A DNA stretch of 64,000 nt from Asterias amurensis (GCF_032118995.1 NC_092663.1:1302001-1366000), one strand, 5' to 3'. Counted from the stretch's first letter, positions 44,291 through 56,960 are shown. Numbers and translations: made by a program. Notes: generated by a model from the letters alone, not told the origin.

Positions 44291-44730
44291 ATGGGGCACA
44301 AGGATATTTAAGGAGGGCATTCAAAATCCAGGGGATACATTAATAGTTATAGAGGCCATTCAAAATACAGAGGGTCCGGATGGGGCACAAGGATAAGGAA
44401 GGCTATCCAGCTAGCTAGGGACACATGGATATTCAAAGATGCAATTCAAAATCCAGGGGGACAAATGGTTTTTTAAAGAGGCCATTCAAAATACAGGGGG
44501 GGCACAAGGATATTTAAAGAAGCTATTCAAAATCCAGGGGACACATGTATACTATAAGAGGCCATTCAAAATCCAGGGGACACGTGAACACCTAAAGAGG
44601 CCATTCAACATTCAGGGCGGACACATGGATATTTAAAGAGGCAATTCAAAATCCAGGGGGCCACATGGATATTTAAAGAGGCCATTCAAAATCCAGGGGG
44701 CACTTGGATATTTAAAGAGGCTACTAAAAA
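44290..44730. repeat. CATTCAAAATCCAGGGG minisatellite, third array
   Basis: Ten or so units, with the last ones nearly identical to the array after FREP-3 and followed by the same unique sequence. Confidence 0.88.
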
Positions 44731-45179
44731 CCTTATTTGACCTTTGACTTGGAACGGGTAGGGGTTACAGTGTGTAATATTCCGATAAGGAAAAGAGAAA
44801 AGTATTCATTTCTTAGGATCATCACAGCAAGCTTAGTGTTTTAATCTGCTCTGTCTACAAACTGTTAATTTAAGATATTTACATGAATTTAAATACCGGT
44901 ATTGGTATTTTGTAACTTAATTACCAATGCAAAACGATGTTTTTCAAATGTTAATTAACTGTAAGTCATATATAATAAAATGTTGATGTATAAATGTTGA
45001 CCTCAATTTTAAAAACTTTGATAACTTGAAACCTTAAACTTTGGAATCTTAAAAGAAAACCGTGAAAAAATTTTTTAGTTTAAAAGCTTATTTGAAGCTT
45101 AGCGATTTCACTTTCCTTTTAGTACATTTATATGAAAATGTTCAGAATTTGGGTTTGCCTATATCGTGTGATGTGTTCA

Positions 45180-45480
45180 AGCAGTGGTCACCTTTGGTAA
45201 TTGTCAAAGACCAGTCGTGTATCTAAACATGCTTATTAACAAACATGTGAAATTTTTAGTTCAATGGTCGTTGAAGTTGCAAGAGAATAATGGAAGAAAA
45301 ACACCCTGCTTGTCGCACGAAGTTATGTGCTTTCAGATGCTTGAATTCGGGACCCCAGCTGAGGTCTCAAAATCAATTCAAATATTTTGATGTGTGAAAT
45401 TATTCCTTTCTCAAAAACTACGATACTTCAGAGGGGGCTGTCTCTCAAAATGTTTTATACTACCAAAAGCTCTCCTTTGC
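45180..45480. repeat. family A MITE, right end replaced
   Basis: Same insertion as 36899-37257. The right quarter is missing because a (TTA)n tract and a retroposon piece now follow. Confidence 0.8.
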
Positions 45481-45660
<180 letters not shown>

Positions 45661-45975
45661 ATTCGGCATAAAACACATAGTACAAACATATACAGTTCAA
45701 AACAAAAGCCAGGGACATATTCCTGTATCTTTGGCCATTATATTAAAAGTCTATAATTATTTACAATTAATCTATAAAGACATTAAGAATATTAAGACAA
45801 AAACAGAAAGATAATTAAAAGCAGGGACGCAAAATGAGTAAAAATGCAAAATAGCCACACCCCCTCCCATCAAGCAAGTAATAAACTTAACCAGCAATAA
45901 AGAAACATAAGAATGAAAAATTGGCAAGAAAGGTTTAAAACGGTTCCTCTAACAGTTTAAAAAAAGTTATATACA
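45661..45975 (-). mobile_element. probable LINE 3' end on the minus strand
   Basis: On the minus strand a non-coding 3' region reads to GTGTTTTATGCCGAATAAAT and then (AAT)n, the usual close of several invertebrate LINEs. It replaces sequence seen in the left copy at 37200-37365. No reverse transcriptase part remains. Confidence 0.5.
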
Positions 45976-46409
45976 ACTATCAGACAATGACTATCCTTTA
46001 TTGATCTACTCAGTGAGGGTGCCGTTTCAGTCTTGTGACGTCATATGCAAGAGGTTTTTGCAAAGCACAAAATTAAAGGAAGCTGTAGGACGAATCTAAC
46101 CCTAAATGCAATGATAAGAATTGTAATTTTGTAAAAACATTTGATATTAAATATCTAAGGAATAAAAATAACCTTTAATGACTTGATTTATGATCAGTCT
46201 AAGCTTCGTAGAGGATGTCTTTTAAAAGAATACATTTTCAAAATACCACTACTCAATTATTATAGAAATAACAACCAAAATTGTGTAGCTACATAAAATT
46301 CCTTTTTGTTACAATTTTGTCAATTAATTTATACAATTCCATTCAATTGAACATTCGAAATGAGATATTTCATGTATATACCCAAATCTTCCTACCTGGG
46401 ATTTACTTT

Positions 46410-49400
46410 TTACATCAAAGGCATCACCGTTGTCAACAACATCACTGCATAAAGCAGGATGCTGCGTTGACCAGCAGAGGGCGCCCCAACATTTACAGGA
46501 TCATTTTCACCATCCACTTCTTCATAACGGAAGACGACATGATCCCCATTGCTGACATTCGTCATCGCCAGATCTATGAAGCAAAAACAAAACAAACTGT
46601 ATATTATTTCATGTGACATGTTATGACAATGTTTACAAAATGCGTTTCAAAGACCTATTCGCATTAAAACATCCATTGCGCACGCACTTACTATTGAATG
46701 AGGTGCATGCTGGTCTAGTCTAGTTCCCTGACCAAAGATTCCTTGACGTCTCTTGTTAAAAATCTTAGGTCAGGTATCATCCACGGTTAAAAATAGAGCA
46801 TGACGCAACTTGTCAGGGTCGGGGGTCAAAGGTGATTATGTATGACGCCAGATATTTAGGCTCGGGTTCCGATCAGCAGTTCACTGGATCCGCAAATAGC
46901 TGACACGAGAGGGCGTGTATTAGTGCAGTTGCTCGATCTGTAATGTGTTGATTTTTTTTAAACCTCATAATTAATGAAAACAAACTTACCGTTAGGTATC
47001 ATCATATTGGAGCCCGCGTAGTACCCGGTCCAAGCTTTTCCTTTGACATTGGGCACTCCGTTAATCTCCGTCACTGTGTTCATTTGCATATCAAGAACCG
47101 CCCTTGAAGAAAATAAATCCACACATTAGTATCCGAAATAAAACAATGTGTAGTACATTATCGTCAAAGCATTACTGTGATTTAAAAAAAAACCAATTGC
47201 ACCGGGGATAAAGAATAATGTTGTGGTTTAACCCTTACACCCTTACACCAATGTTTGTAAATGTGGAAAGTCACAGGCATATTACTCGGTGGGTTTCGAA
47301 CCCACGACCTTTGCCAATTTATAGCAAGCCTTACCAACTATAGACCACCGAGATTATCCGGTAGTTTTAGAGGCAGTTCGAATCCTACCATTTAGCAGCG
47401 GATACCGCAACGATTTCAACAGTGTTAAATTTGCACCAGGGATTAAGATCATTAATTTGAGTTGGTACACTTACTTTACATAAATTGGTAACTGGTCATG
47501 TGCGTCTTGGAGGAGAGTAAACGCCGTAGGACCAGTGGCTTGGATCAAAATAGGCCGGCTACAAACTTGTTCGAAGGCATCGTTTGTGTTTTCGCTGGAG
47601 ACGGTCAGGAAAGCAATCGTAGATGGGCCACCGCACGGACCTTTACATGAAGTAACAATAGAAGGGTAAACATCGTTTTGTTAGTTTCAATAATAATATT
47701 CTGGGCCCAATTTCATGCATAGCGCTGCTTAAAGGTAAGCACATTTGCGTGCTTACTATATAGCATAAAAATTGCTAAGGTGCAAGCGTATTTCACAGGT
47801 TAGAAGGAAAATTTGGCGGCCATATTGCGTGTTTACCGTGGATTTACATTGTGACATCATTTATTTTCGTACGGTAAGCATCGTGTGCTAACGGTTAGCA
47901 GCTATGAAATGGATATCGGACAGTAAGCACAAAATCGGCCGCTAAGCAGCGCTATGAAATTGGGCCCTGGTTGCTGAAACCCCCCTTATGGTTTTACTCG
48001 CAAACATACTATTGTCATCTATACTTTAGTTTCTTCCTTTGTATCGACACCGTGCAAAGCTTCAAACATTACTTGGTCCTGTCTATTAGGCAAAGTATAA
48101 AGTGTACATCATTGAGGAACAAAAGAGCAAGCAGGAGTGGTCACAGCGCTACGTTGAAATTGTCAAACTAAGAAAGGTAGTGGTAAAGACTAAAACTAAT
48201 TACATTGCGGAAAATTCATAAGTTTTCGTTGCAACAACGACTTCATTAGTTGCAATATTGTCTACACAACTAAACTTGACATAGTCCTTACCAGTGTAGT
48301 TTAAATCATAACCAGCAGATGTATTTACGTACTGCCAGAGGTAAGCGCTTTCACTGGTGACTTCGATAAAATCAACTCCTGAAAAAAAAAAAACAGATTC
48401 GTATCGTGTGACATTAGATCAACCAATGGACAAAAGTATTAATACACGTGACATTAGATCAATCAATTTACAAAAATTATCAATACCATGTGATATTCGA
48501 TCAACCAATATACAAAAAGGATGAATACCATGTGACATTAAATCAACCAATGGAAAAAGAGTATCAATAGCATGTGACATCAAATCAACCAAGTGGACAG
48601 AGAGTATGAATACCATGTGACATTAAATCAACCAATGGAAAAAGAGTATCAATAGCATGTGACATCAAATCAACCAAGTGGACAGAGGGTATGAATACCA
48701 TGTGACATTTTAATCAACCAGTGGAAAAAAAGTATCACTACCATGTGATATTAGATCAACCAATGAAGAAAGAGTATAAACACCATGTGACATTGTCAAC
48801 CAATGGATAAAGATATCAATACCATGTGAACCAATCGCTATGCATAAAAATAAGTCCAACTTACCCTCTTTTGAAGGCATCTTGGTCGTGTAGTCAAATA
48901 GAACCCACTCAAATGGATCGACTGAATAAACATTATTGATTGATTCTATCTTGTGTCCATCAGTTGGATGCACTGAAGTTGTAAACCTGCAATAAATCGA
49001 TTAAGATTTCAAAACAAATATATGTCATTATTGGTGATTTATCATTATTATCTATAAAATATTTAAAAAAATATATACAATGAGTAGGGTAGATGGCCTA
49101 TTAACTTTCGATCAAAACTGGACCTTCTTCAGAGGCATAAACTGAAGTACATATCTATTTCTAGAAAAAAAGAGGGGAAAGGGATTAAGTGAAGGATCCA
49201 GGAAAAAGCGGGAAAATTATAGCAATCAAAGTTTCTGTTTCAGAAACAATTGGTGGCTATGGACCAATAGGAGTGAAGTGACGAGGACAAAGGATGTTCG
49301 GTATGAAATGATGGATTACTGGACCATACTGGAGAATAGCGATTACATTATAAAACCATACAACGACAGAAAAAAAACGAAGTGTATGATTGTATTAATT

Positions 49401-50256
49401 AAGTTCGCATGTTTATGTTGTAGATGCAATTGTGTATTAATGATGTAGCATTGAGTAGAGGTATACACATTCAAACCGGGAACCTGAACAAAAGAGGGCA
49501 ATTGCGTCAACGGTTCGGAATGCGATCTATCTACTTTTTATTATTATTATTTTACTTTTCGCTTACATGAAATTGCTTCCTTGTTGTTGACTAGCAGCAA
49601 GCATTCCTTGGTACAAAGTTGCCATAACTGGTACAATGTACTGCATGCCACACAGCGGAAGCACGTTTTCGACACCATGGACGGATAAGTGAGAGGTTAC
49701 CAGCTTTCCCGACGTCATATCCGCCGAGGGGCAAAGGTCATCAACGTTGTCAGCTACAACAATCATTATTACAATAATATATTCATAAGTCATTTTTTTT
49801 AAAGAGAACAATAAAATGTACATTGAGAGAAAGATAAAAACTACAAATAAGCAGATTACAAATAAGCAGCTTCAAATAAATGATTTCTTAACATAGACTT
49901 AATGAACATTCTTAATTCTTAATGTAGGCTTTTAGTTTAGACCAAGTATAGCCTACTGTACGTTCTCCTTTTTTTTCTTCGGAAAAAAAAAACACCCGGT
50001 AACTGGGTCTACATTATAACAAATCGAAGTTTAGTGTTAAGTTTTGAATTACACAGTGTGTAACATTCTCTGACAAAGTAGATGCTGGATGTGTTCGAAC
50101 AAATCATGGTGGATTTATAGGCATAGGTTATTGTTATTGTAGAGAGATAATTATTACTGGTGCCCTACACTTACCTAAGGTATCTGCAAAAAGATGAAGA
50201 GCAAACACCACAACCATCTTCATGATCTTGGTATAACGTTGAAGAAGCCCCATCAT
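46410..50256 (-). CDS. DUF4430-B: tandem paralogue of DUF4430-A
   Basis: Seven exons: 50175-50256, 49567-49753, 48865-48986, 48292-48378, 47475-47640, 46990-47102 and 46410-46573. These total 921 bases, 306 residues, in frame throughout with the same phases as the A copy. The signal peptide is MMGLLQRYTKIMKMVVVFAL, four residues longer than in A. Exon 2 is 12 bp shorter, exon 3 is 3 bp shorter and exon 5 is 30 bp shorter (ten residues after GPCGGP). The acidic repeat EEVDGEN is single. The hydrophobic end (SILLYAVMLLTTVMPLM) and both DUF4430-like parts are kept. All length changes are multiples of three, which argues that both copies are under selection and expressed as protein. Same likely role as A: a surface-bound, small-ligand-binding protein (inference). 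Confidence 0.82.
47282..47365 (-). repeat. tRNA-derived SINE fragment (paralogous to 39110)
   Basis: Minus strand: ATCTCGGTGGTCTATAGTTG, then GTCGTGGGTTCGAAACCCAC. Shared position shows insertion before the gene duplication. Confidence 0.7.
47701..47968. repeat. family B-like MITE, variant with AGCGCTGCTTA ends
   Basis: GGGCCCAATTTCATGCATAG at the left; CTAAGCAGCGCTATGAAATT and GGGCCC at the right. The inside differs from ordinary B copies (GGTTAGCAGCTATGAAATGG). In intron 4 of DUF4430-B. Confidence 0.75.
48410..48830. repeat. ATCAACCAATGGACAAAGAG minisatellite in DUF4430-B intron 3
   Basis: About eleven units. A higher-order pair (AAGTGGACAGAG, then GTATGAATACCATGTGACAT) is repeated, so it evolved apart from the A array. 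Confidence 0.85.
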
Positions 50257-50504
50257 ATAAATTGAGTCGTACTGATGATGATTTGACAGAATAAACTGAT
50301 TAAATTGATCAGTGATCAAGTAGTAGCTATATTCACCAGTAGTACGTAGTAAAGGCAACTAATCAACCGATCGCAATGCACGTCGTGGAGTGAAATAAAC
50401 ATGGATGGTTTGTACGACGATTGAAATGTAAATTCCCATGTAATACGCAATTGACTATTTCTGGTAATGCATTGCACAACATGCAAAATCCCGACCAGAC
50501 GACA

Positions 50505-50549
50505 CATGGACTTTGGTCGTCACAAAAATAAAACATTGTATGCATAATT
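50505..50549 (+). repeat. left arm of long-range inverted repeat
   Basis: CATGGACTTTGGTCGT...CATTGTATGCATAATT. Its inverse is at 62001-62042: 20 identical bases, a three-base gap with small changes, then 16 identical bases. Confidence 0.85.
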
Positions 50550-50603
50550 AGCTGTTGCGACCTACCGTCGGAACAGGTATTGTTTTCGTCGAGATTTTTA
50601 TTA

Positions 50604-50636
<33 letters not shown>

Positions 50637-50860
50637 GCTGTTCCGACCTACCGTCGGAACAGGTATTGTTTTCGTCGAGATTTTTATTATTTTTAGCTGT
50701 TCCGACCTACCGTCGGAACAGGTATTGTTTTCGTCGAGATTTTTATTATTTTTATTAGCTGTTCCGACCTACCGTCGGAACAGGTATTGTTTTCGTCGAG
50801 ATTTTTATTATTAGCTGTTCCGACCTACCGTCGGAACAGGTTTTGTTTCTGTCGTGATTT
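50548..50860 (+). repeat. five tandem units AGCTGTTCCGACCTACCGTC
   Basis: Each unit has the hairpin GTTCCGAC-CTACC-GTCGGAAC, then AGGTATTGTTTTCGTCGAGA and TTTTTATTATT. AGCTGTTCC is the inverse of GGAACAGCT, which stands just before the 3' hairpin of the Helitron-like copies. This suggests the units are repeated 5' ends of that element. Confidence 0.8.
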
Positions 50861-52104
50861 TTATTTTTTTTCTTATTCTTTGTTTCTGCCTAAAACCCAT
50901 AGCATTTGTACACGTTTTTTTCTTTAAGCCTAATCTCCCAAACCATAATACGAAAGAGTGAGTTTATTATACAAAATTGTAGCTTAGAACATAAGCTTTA
51001 CTCTAAATGTAAAAAATTTTAAGAATCTTAATTAATTAACCACGTAATCTTCCTTTGAATATAACTGGATGCAGTCGCTTCCATGTTATTGTTAAATATT
51101 ATCTTTGGTAAATGCCATGCAGTATGTACCTATCATGAGTTGTGACTTCTTGAGATGAGTCTACGCGTTTGAATATAACTGGATGCAGTCACTTCCATGT
51201 TATTGTTAAACATTCTCTATGGTAAATGCCATACAGTATGTAACTATCATGAGTTGTGACTTCTTGAGAGGAAGTCTACTCATTCTGTTTTCCTACCATC
51301 GTTCAGGACCCATAACAATCTAACCGAGTTCTGGGCCCATATACTTTGCACGCGACAAAGTACGAAGGTTTAGGGATTTCGTTCAAACGAACGTGCGTAA
51401 TTGAATAGGGGTTTTTGACGACGACGACACACCATCGTGTCCACAGATTTACACTAAACTTAAACAGTTTGCAGATAATGATAGTTGAAAGCTTCCCTTA
51501 AAATATTACTTGCTGTGGTGCTGTAGTTTTTGAGAAATTAGTAAAAAAACTGTCAACGTATGACTGGGACCGAGTTGGTTTGGGACCGAGTTGACCGGTG
51601 TCATGACAAAAACTGTCCGCTGGCAATAAGTGTCCGCTGAGCATGCGCAGTAGACCCTGGACACTATTTGGCATGTATTACGTGACAAATAGTGTCCGCC
51701 CAACAAAAAGTGTCCGGGCGCCGTGCTGCACAGTGCTGATTTATATTAAAAGTAAATACAAGCCCCCAAACAATAGACGAACAGAACACTCAAAAGTATG
51801 TCAAGATTAGTATCTTATCATGAAAACAGTGCAGGTTTAAAAAGTACGAATTGTGAAAGTGCTAAAATGTTCTTACGAATTATTTACAATAAAATACAAC
51901 GAAGAAAGCGTTCAAGTAAAGACAAGCTAGGTTTTGCGTGTCTAAAAATATTATGTTATATACAAATTACACTAAAAATTAACCATTTACAAAAATACAT
52001 GGAAATATAATATAAACAACTCTGAAAAGTATTACAATATACAGGCGAAATACGAAAGATAAAAATAGTACGATATAATTAAAATCAGAAATAGACATTC
52101 ATGA

Positions 52105-52401
52105 TTAAAACCTGTCATTTAGAACACGAACAGCTGTGGGGTAAAAACTCTGCAAAGTACGGTTGGATCCAGATTTAATTGAACGGAAACGATTCTTAGA
52201 CGGCATGGGCTGAAAGAGGGAATGTGCTGGGTGAAACTGGTCATCTACTATAGAGAGGGCTCGTTTTTTAACTCGAGAGAGATACAGTTCATCAAGAGAT
52301 GGAAGTTGGCAACCTATGATTTTACCAGCTGTGCGAACGATCCGGCTGATACGCTTCCGGTCATCGGCTGTTGCATTGCCCCACCAAACGATCACTCTCA
52401 A
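52105..52401 (-). pseudogene. captured LINE reverse transcriptase C-terminal fragment, unit 1
   Basis: 99 residues open on the minus strand, with VWWGNATADDRKRISRIVRT, IIGCQLPSLDELY and HPAHSLFQPMPS. This is the familiar C-terminal segment of LINE reverse transcriptase proteins, with nothing upstream of it. It is a fragment without catalytic part, carried inside the TIR element. Confidence 0.8.
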
Positions 52402-52984
52402 TCACCGCTCGGTAGAACTTCAACAGAAGTGGCTGACTGACATGGAAGCTTCTCAGCCGTCTCAAGAAAAATAATCTTTGCAATAAGTGTCCGCTGAGCA
52501 TGCGCAGTAGACCCTGGACACTATTTGGCATGTATTACGTGACAAATAGTGTCCGCCCAACAAAAAGTGTCCGGGCGCCGTGCTGCACAGTGCTGATTTA
52601 TATTAAAAGTAAATACAAGCCCCCAAACAATAGACGAACAGAACACTCAAAAGTATGTCAAGATTAGTATCTTATCATGAAAACAGTGCAGGTTTAAAAA
52701 GTACGAATTGTGAAAGTGCTAAAATGTTCTTACGAATTGTTTACAATAAAATACAACGAAGAAAGCGTTCAAGTAAATACAAGACATGTATAATAAAATA
52801 CAACGAAGAAAGCGTTCAAGTAAAGACAAGGTTTTGCGTGTCTAAAAATATTATGTTATATACAAATTATACTAAAAATTAACCATTTACAAAAATACAT
52901 GGAAATACAATATAAACAACTCTGAAAAGTATTACAATATACAGGCGAAATACGAAAGATAAAAATAGTACGATATAATTAAAA

Positions 52985-53299
52985 TCAGAAATAGACATTC
53001 ATGATAAACCTGTCATTTAGAACACGAACAGCTGTTGGATAAAAACTCTGCAAAGTACGGTTGGATCCAGATTTAATTGAACGGAAACGATTCTTAGACG
53101 GCATGGGCTGAAAGAGGGAATGTGCTGGGTGAAACTGGTCATCTACTATAGAGAGGGCTCGTTTTTTATCTCGAGAGAGATACAGTTCATCAAGTGATGG
53201 AAGTTGGCAACCGATGATTTTACTAGCGGTGCGAACGATCCGGCTGATACGCTTCCGGTCATCGGCTATTGCATTGCCCCACCAAACGATCACTCTCAA
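52985..53299 (-). pseudogene. captured LINE reverse transcriptase C-terminal fragment, unit 2
   Basis: Second tandem copy of the fragment at 52105, about 95 percent alike by eye. The ending differs (adds IMNVYF). Confidence 0.8.
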
Positions 53300-54789
53300 T
53301 CACCGCTCGGTAGAACTTCAACAGAAGTGGCTGACTGACATGGAAGCTTCTCAGCCGTCTCAAGAAAAATAATCTTTGCAATAAGTGTCCGCTGAGCATG
53401 CGCAGTAGACCCTGGACACTATTTGGCATGTATTACGTGACAAATAGTGTCCGCCCAACAAAAAGTGTCCGGGCGCCGTGCTGCACAGTGCTGATTTATA
53501 TTAAAAGTACATACAAGCCAAAAAAATAGACGAACAGAACACTCAAAAGTATGTCAAGATTAGTATCTTATCATGAAAACAGTGCAGGTTTAAAAAGTAC
53601 GAATTGTGAAAGTGCTAAAATGTTCTTACGAATTATTTACAATAAATACAACGAAGAAAGCGTTCAAGTAAAGACAAGACCGTCAAAAGTATGTCATGGT
53701 TAGTATTTACTATTTTACTTAATAAATAATTAAAAAATGCAGGTTAAAAGTACGAATTGTGAAAGTGCCAAATGATCATAAATAATACGACTATTATATT
53801 CAAACACAAGCAGGAGAGCGTTACAAAAAAATAATAAATAAAACTAAAACTAAAAGGTTAAAAAGGCACGCTATGATGATGCACGCTAACCGCGGACACT
53901 ATTTAGCAAGCTTCCGTAAGCAATGTGACGTCGTGGACGCTTGACCAATCAGAACACAATAAGCTAATGAGCGGACACTTATTGCCAGCGGACAGTTTTT
54001 GTCATGACACCGGGCTCGTTTCAGGCGACGAGCGTAGACGACGAAAATAGACCGCCCGGGATTTGGAATGATTTACGGGTAAAGTCACCTTGTTTGCGCC
54101 GAGGACCAATTGCCTAAACTAATTCCAGTGTTTCGCGTTACTTTCGGAAATTAGACCATGATCGACAAACAAAAACTCTTTGACAGGAATACAAAAGCAG
54201 AGATTTTATTATGCTGTTCTCTGGTGGTTGAGTGGCTCAGTTTTATAGAGCTGCTTATAATAAACAGGCAAAACATTTTGCTTTACAAAATTGCAGAAAT
54301 TGAGCAGAACACCTGGATTCACAACTTGAACATGAGGCATGGGTTAAGCTGCTTTTTGTGTAAAAAGCTATTATGTAGTTTGGTCCTGGGCCAATGGCTT
54401 TTAAAGGAAAGAATCGCAGCGCTTACGTAATCAGTGAACTGTGCTTACGCTAAGCGTATTTTACAGCTTAGCATGGAATGTGTTCTTCACGTCACAATTC
54501 GCATCAAAAAATTTGCTACAGTTGACTAATTGTGCTCAACTCCTGCGAAACTTTCACTGCGAAAACAGTGACTTAAAAATTTGATTTGCGTTCGCAGGAA
54601 AAACCGTGCTTTACTTGAGACAAAAGTACGCAGGGGCGACTAGTGTGCTTTAGTGTTAAACTCGCGACTACAAATTATTATTTGAGTCGCGACTACTGTT
54701 TTCCTCTACTCCGTTATAATCGTGTCCACAAATCGACTACAAAATTTGTCCCGACTACCTGTTTGGTGAACCAGTTGTGTTGGTTACTA

Positions 54790-55320
54790 CTATTCGCAAC
54801 ATAATTAATATTGCCCTTGCGGCATAGCGGCACAAATCTTGAGAATCCGTACTTTATCTCGACAAGTGTCATAGTTAGTTTTGAAGTGCGACTAGTCGAG
54901 TAGTAAATTTCACTAGTCACATCCATTTGCAACATAATTAAAAATTTGTCCCGACTATATTGGTGAACCAGTTGTGTTGCTTACTACTATTCGCAACATA
55001 ATTTATATTGCCCTTGCGGCATAGCGGCACAAATCTTGAGAATCCGTACTTTATCTCGACAAGTGTCGTAGTTAGGTTTGAGGTGCGACTAGTCGAGTAG
55101 TAAATTTCACTAGTCACACCCATTCGCAACATAATTAATATTGCCCTTGCGGCACATAGCGGTACAAATCTTGAGAATCCGTATTTTATCTCGACAAGTG
55201 TCGTAGTCAGGTTTGAGGTGCGACTAGTCGAGTAGTAAAATTCACTGGTCACCCATTCGCAACATAATTAATATTGCCTTTGCGGCACATAGCGGCACAA
55301 ATCTTGAGAATCTGTATTTT
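54790..55320. repeat. tandem repeat with GCGACTAGTCGAGTAG
   Basis: Four units starting at CGCAACATAATTAATATTGC near 54794, 54990, 55130 and 55258. Each holds GAATCCGTACTTTATCTCGA and the near-palindrome CGACTAGTCG. Copy 2 has one worn unit near 58645. Confidence 0.8.
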
Positions 55321-56224
55321 ATTTCGACAAGTTGAGTCATGATGGGAACTTGCTTAATGAAAAAAGATTCAGTAATCTGCTGAAGCATTGGTTTCTGCGC
55401 TTACGTCAAGCGAAATAGACTGCTTATAGCAGGGATTTCTTTTGTTTGTGTGCTTCCAAGCTCGCACATTATTTTCCAAGCTTGCACATCACAGTAAGCG
55501 GAAAACGGTGATCGTAAGCGCAGACTTTGGTGGTCATAAGAACCATGTAATTTTGCCCTATGAGTAGGTTTGGTAAGGCCTACACTTCAAACATGTAAAG
55601 TCAAAAAAGATTGTTAGTACATGAGGGGAAATCTTGTGAAACTGGTCCAATTTGACTCTGCTTCACTGCGTAAGCAAAGAATTGACACATCAGAAGCGCG
55701 GATATTATCGCTTACATAAAGCATATTTCACAGCTTAGCAGGGATATTTTTGCTTGTACGCGGTGAAACTTATCATAATTATGTAATCTTTGCTTTGAAC
55801 TAGTTGCACAGATATTTCAGCGCCTGCAAAGTAAGCGGAGAATGGTGGTTGTATAATAAATGGGCAGAGTTTGGTTGAAGCAGACAGAGCCATAAAACTG
55901 GGCCGTGTTCTATAGGGGAAATTATAGCTTGACATTATTTTTATGCCAGTTTTGGTCTCAGCGACGTACACATACAAGTACAGAGTCAGATACAGACATT
56001 ACGGTGCAGAAATCGTGCAATTAAAATGTCTCATAAGAGCGCCCCCTATCGGCAGGAGTAGGAAAATAAAGGAGTATCTTACAAATTAATGTGTTTTTAA
56101 ACACGTAAAATAATATCAAATGGAAGCGTTAGGATGTTTAGCTTAATTCCTATCATAAAACATATTAAGATTATTAATTAATTAACCACCAGTGACCCTC
56201 ATTTGCATATTAATTAGGAAATCT

Positions 56225-56960
56225 TTGCAGCATCATATCTCAAGAACTTCACGGCCGACTTTTCAACTGTTTGTTCTTAAAGACTCCTTGGGGGTTGGAG
56301 ATTAATTTGAAAAAACTGTGACCTCAAGTTGACCTCTACTTCCGCGTCAACCGGAAGTGTCACCATATCTCAAGAACTATACAGCAGATTTTCAAAATAT
56401 TTTCAGTTATAAACTCCTTAGGCATAAAATACTAACTTTAAAAAACCGTGACCTCAAGTTGACCCATACTTCCTGGTCAACCGGAAGTGGGACCATATCT
56501 CAAGAACTATACAACAGATTATCAATTTTTGTTCAGTTATAGACTCCTTGGGCATTCAAGATTAGTTTGAAACAACTTTGACCTAATGTTGACCTTTACT
56601 TCCGGGTCAACCGGAAGTGAGCCCATATCTAAAAAAAGTACAAAGCTAATGTTCAAACTTCAGTTATAGACTCTAAGGCAATAAATATTAGCTTTGGAAA
56701 ACTGTGACCCCAAGTTGACCTCTACTTCTGGGTCAACCTGAAGTGGGACTATATATCAAGATATACACAACCGATTTTATAGACTCCTTGGCATTGCAGA
56801 TTAATCTTTGGTAGCTGTGGGCCCATGTTGACCTTTACTTACGGGTCAACCGGGAAGTAAGACTTTATAACAAGAGCTACACAACTTTTTTGAAACCTTT
56901 TTCAGTTATATATTCCTTGGGCAATGAAGCACATAATCCAAGCAAAACAACACGGAACAG
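56225..56960. repeat. 130-bp minisatellite with paired TGACCT and CCGGAAGT
   Basis: About six units; three clear ones start their TGACCT pair at 56319, 56449 and 56579, exactly 130 bp apart. Each has TGACCT-N5-TGACC(T/C), then ACTTCCGGGTCAACCGGAAG and ACCATATCTCAAGAACTA. Shorter arrays of the same unit stand at 59385-59860 and 61375-61855 in copies 2 and 3. Confidence 0.85.

Larger units (their letters stand above)
51599..54009. mobile_element. non-autonomous TIR transposon, 2411 bp, CCGG target duplication
   Basis: Perfect 40-bp terminal inverted repeats (51599-51638 and 53970-54009), starting TGTCATGACAAAAACTGTCC. CCGG flanks both sides (51595-51598, 54010-54013). The unoccupied site with a single CCGG is seen in copies 2 and 3 of the host element (57755-57758, 60629-60632). 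The inside is 2.4 tandem units of about 857-898 bp starting at 51623, 52480 and 53378. No transposase. Confidence 0.92.
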
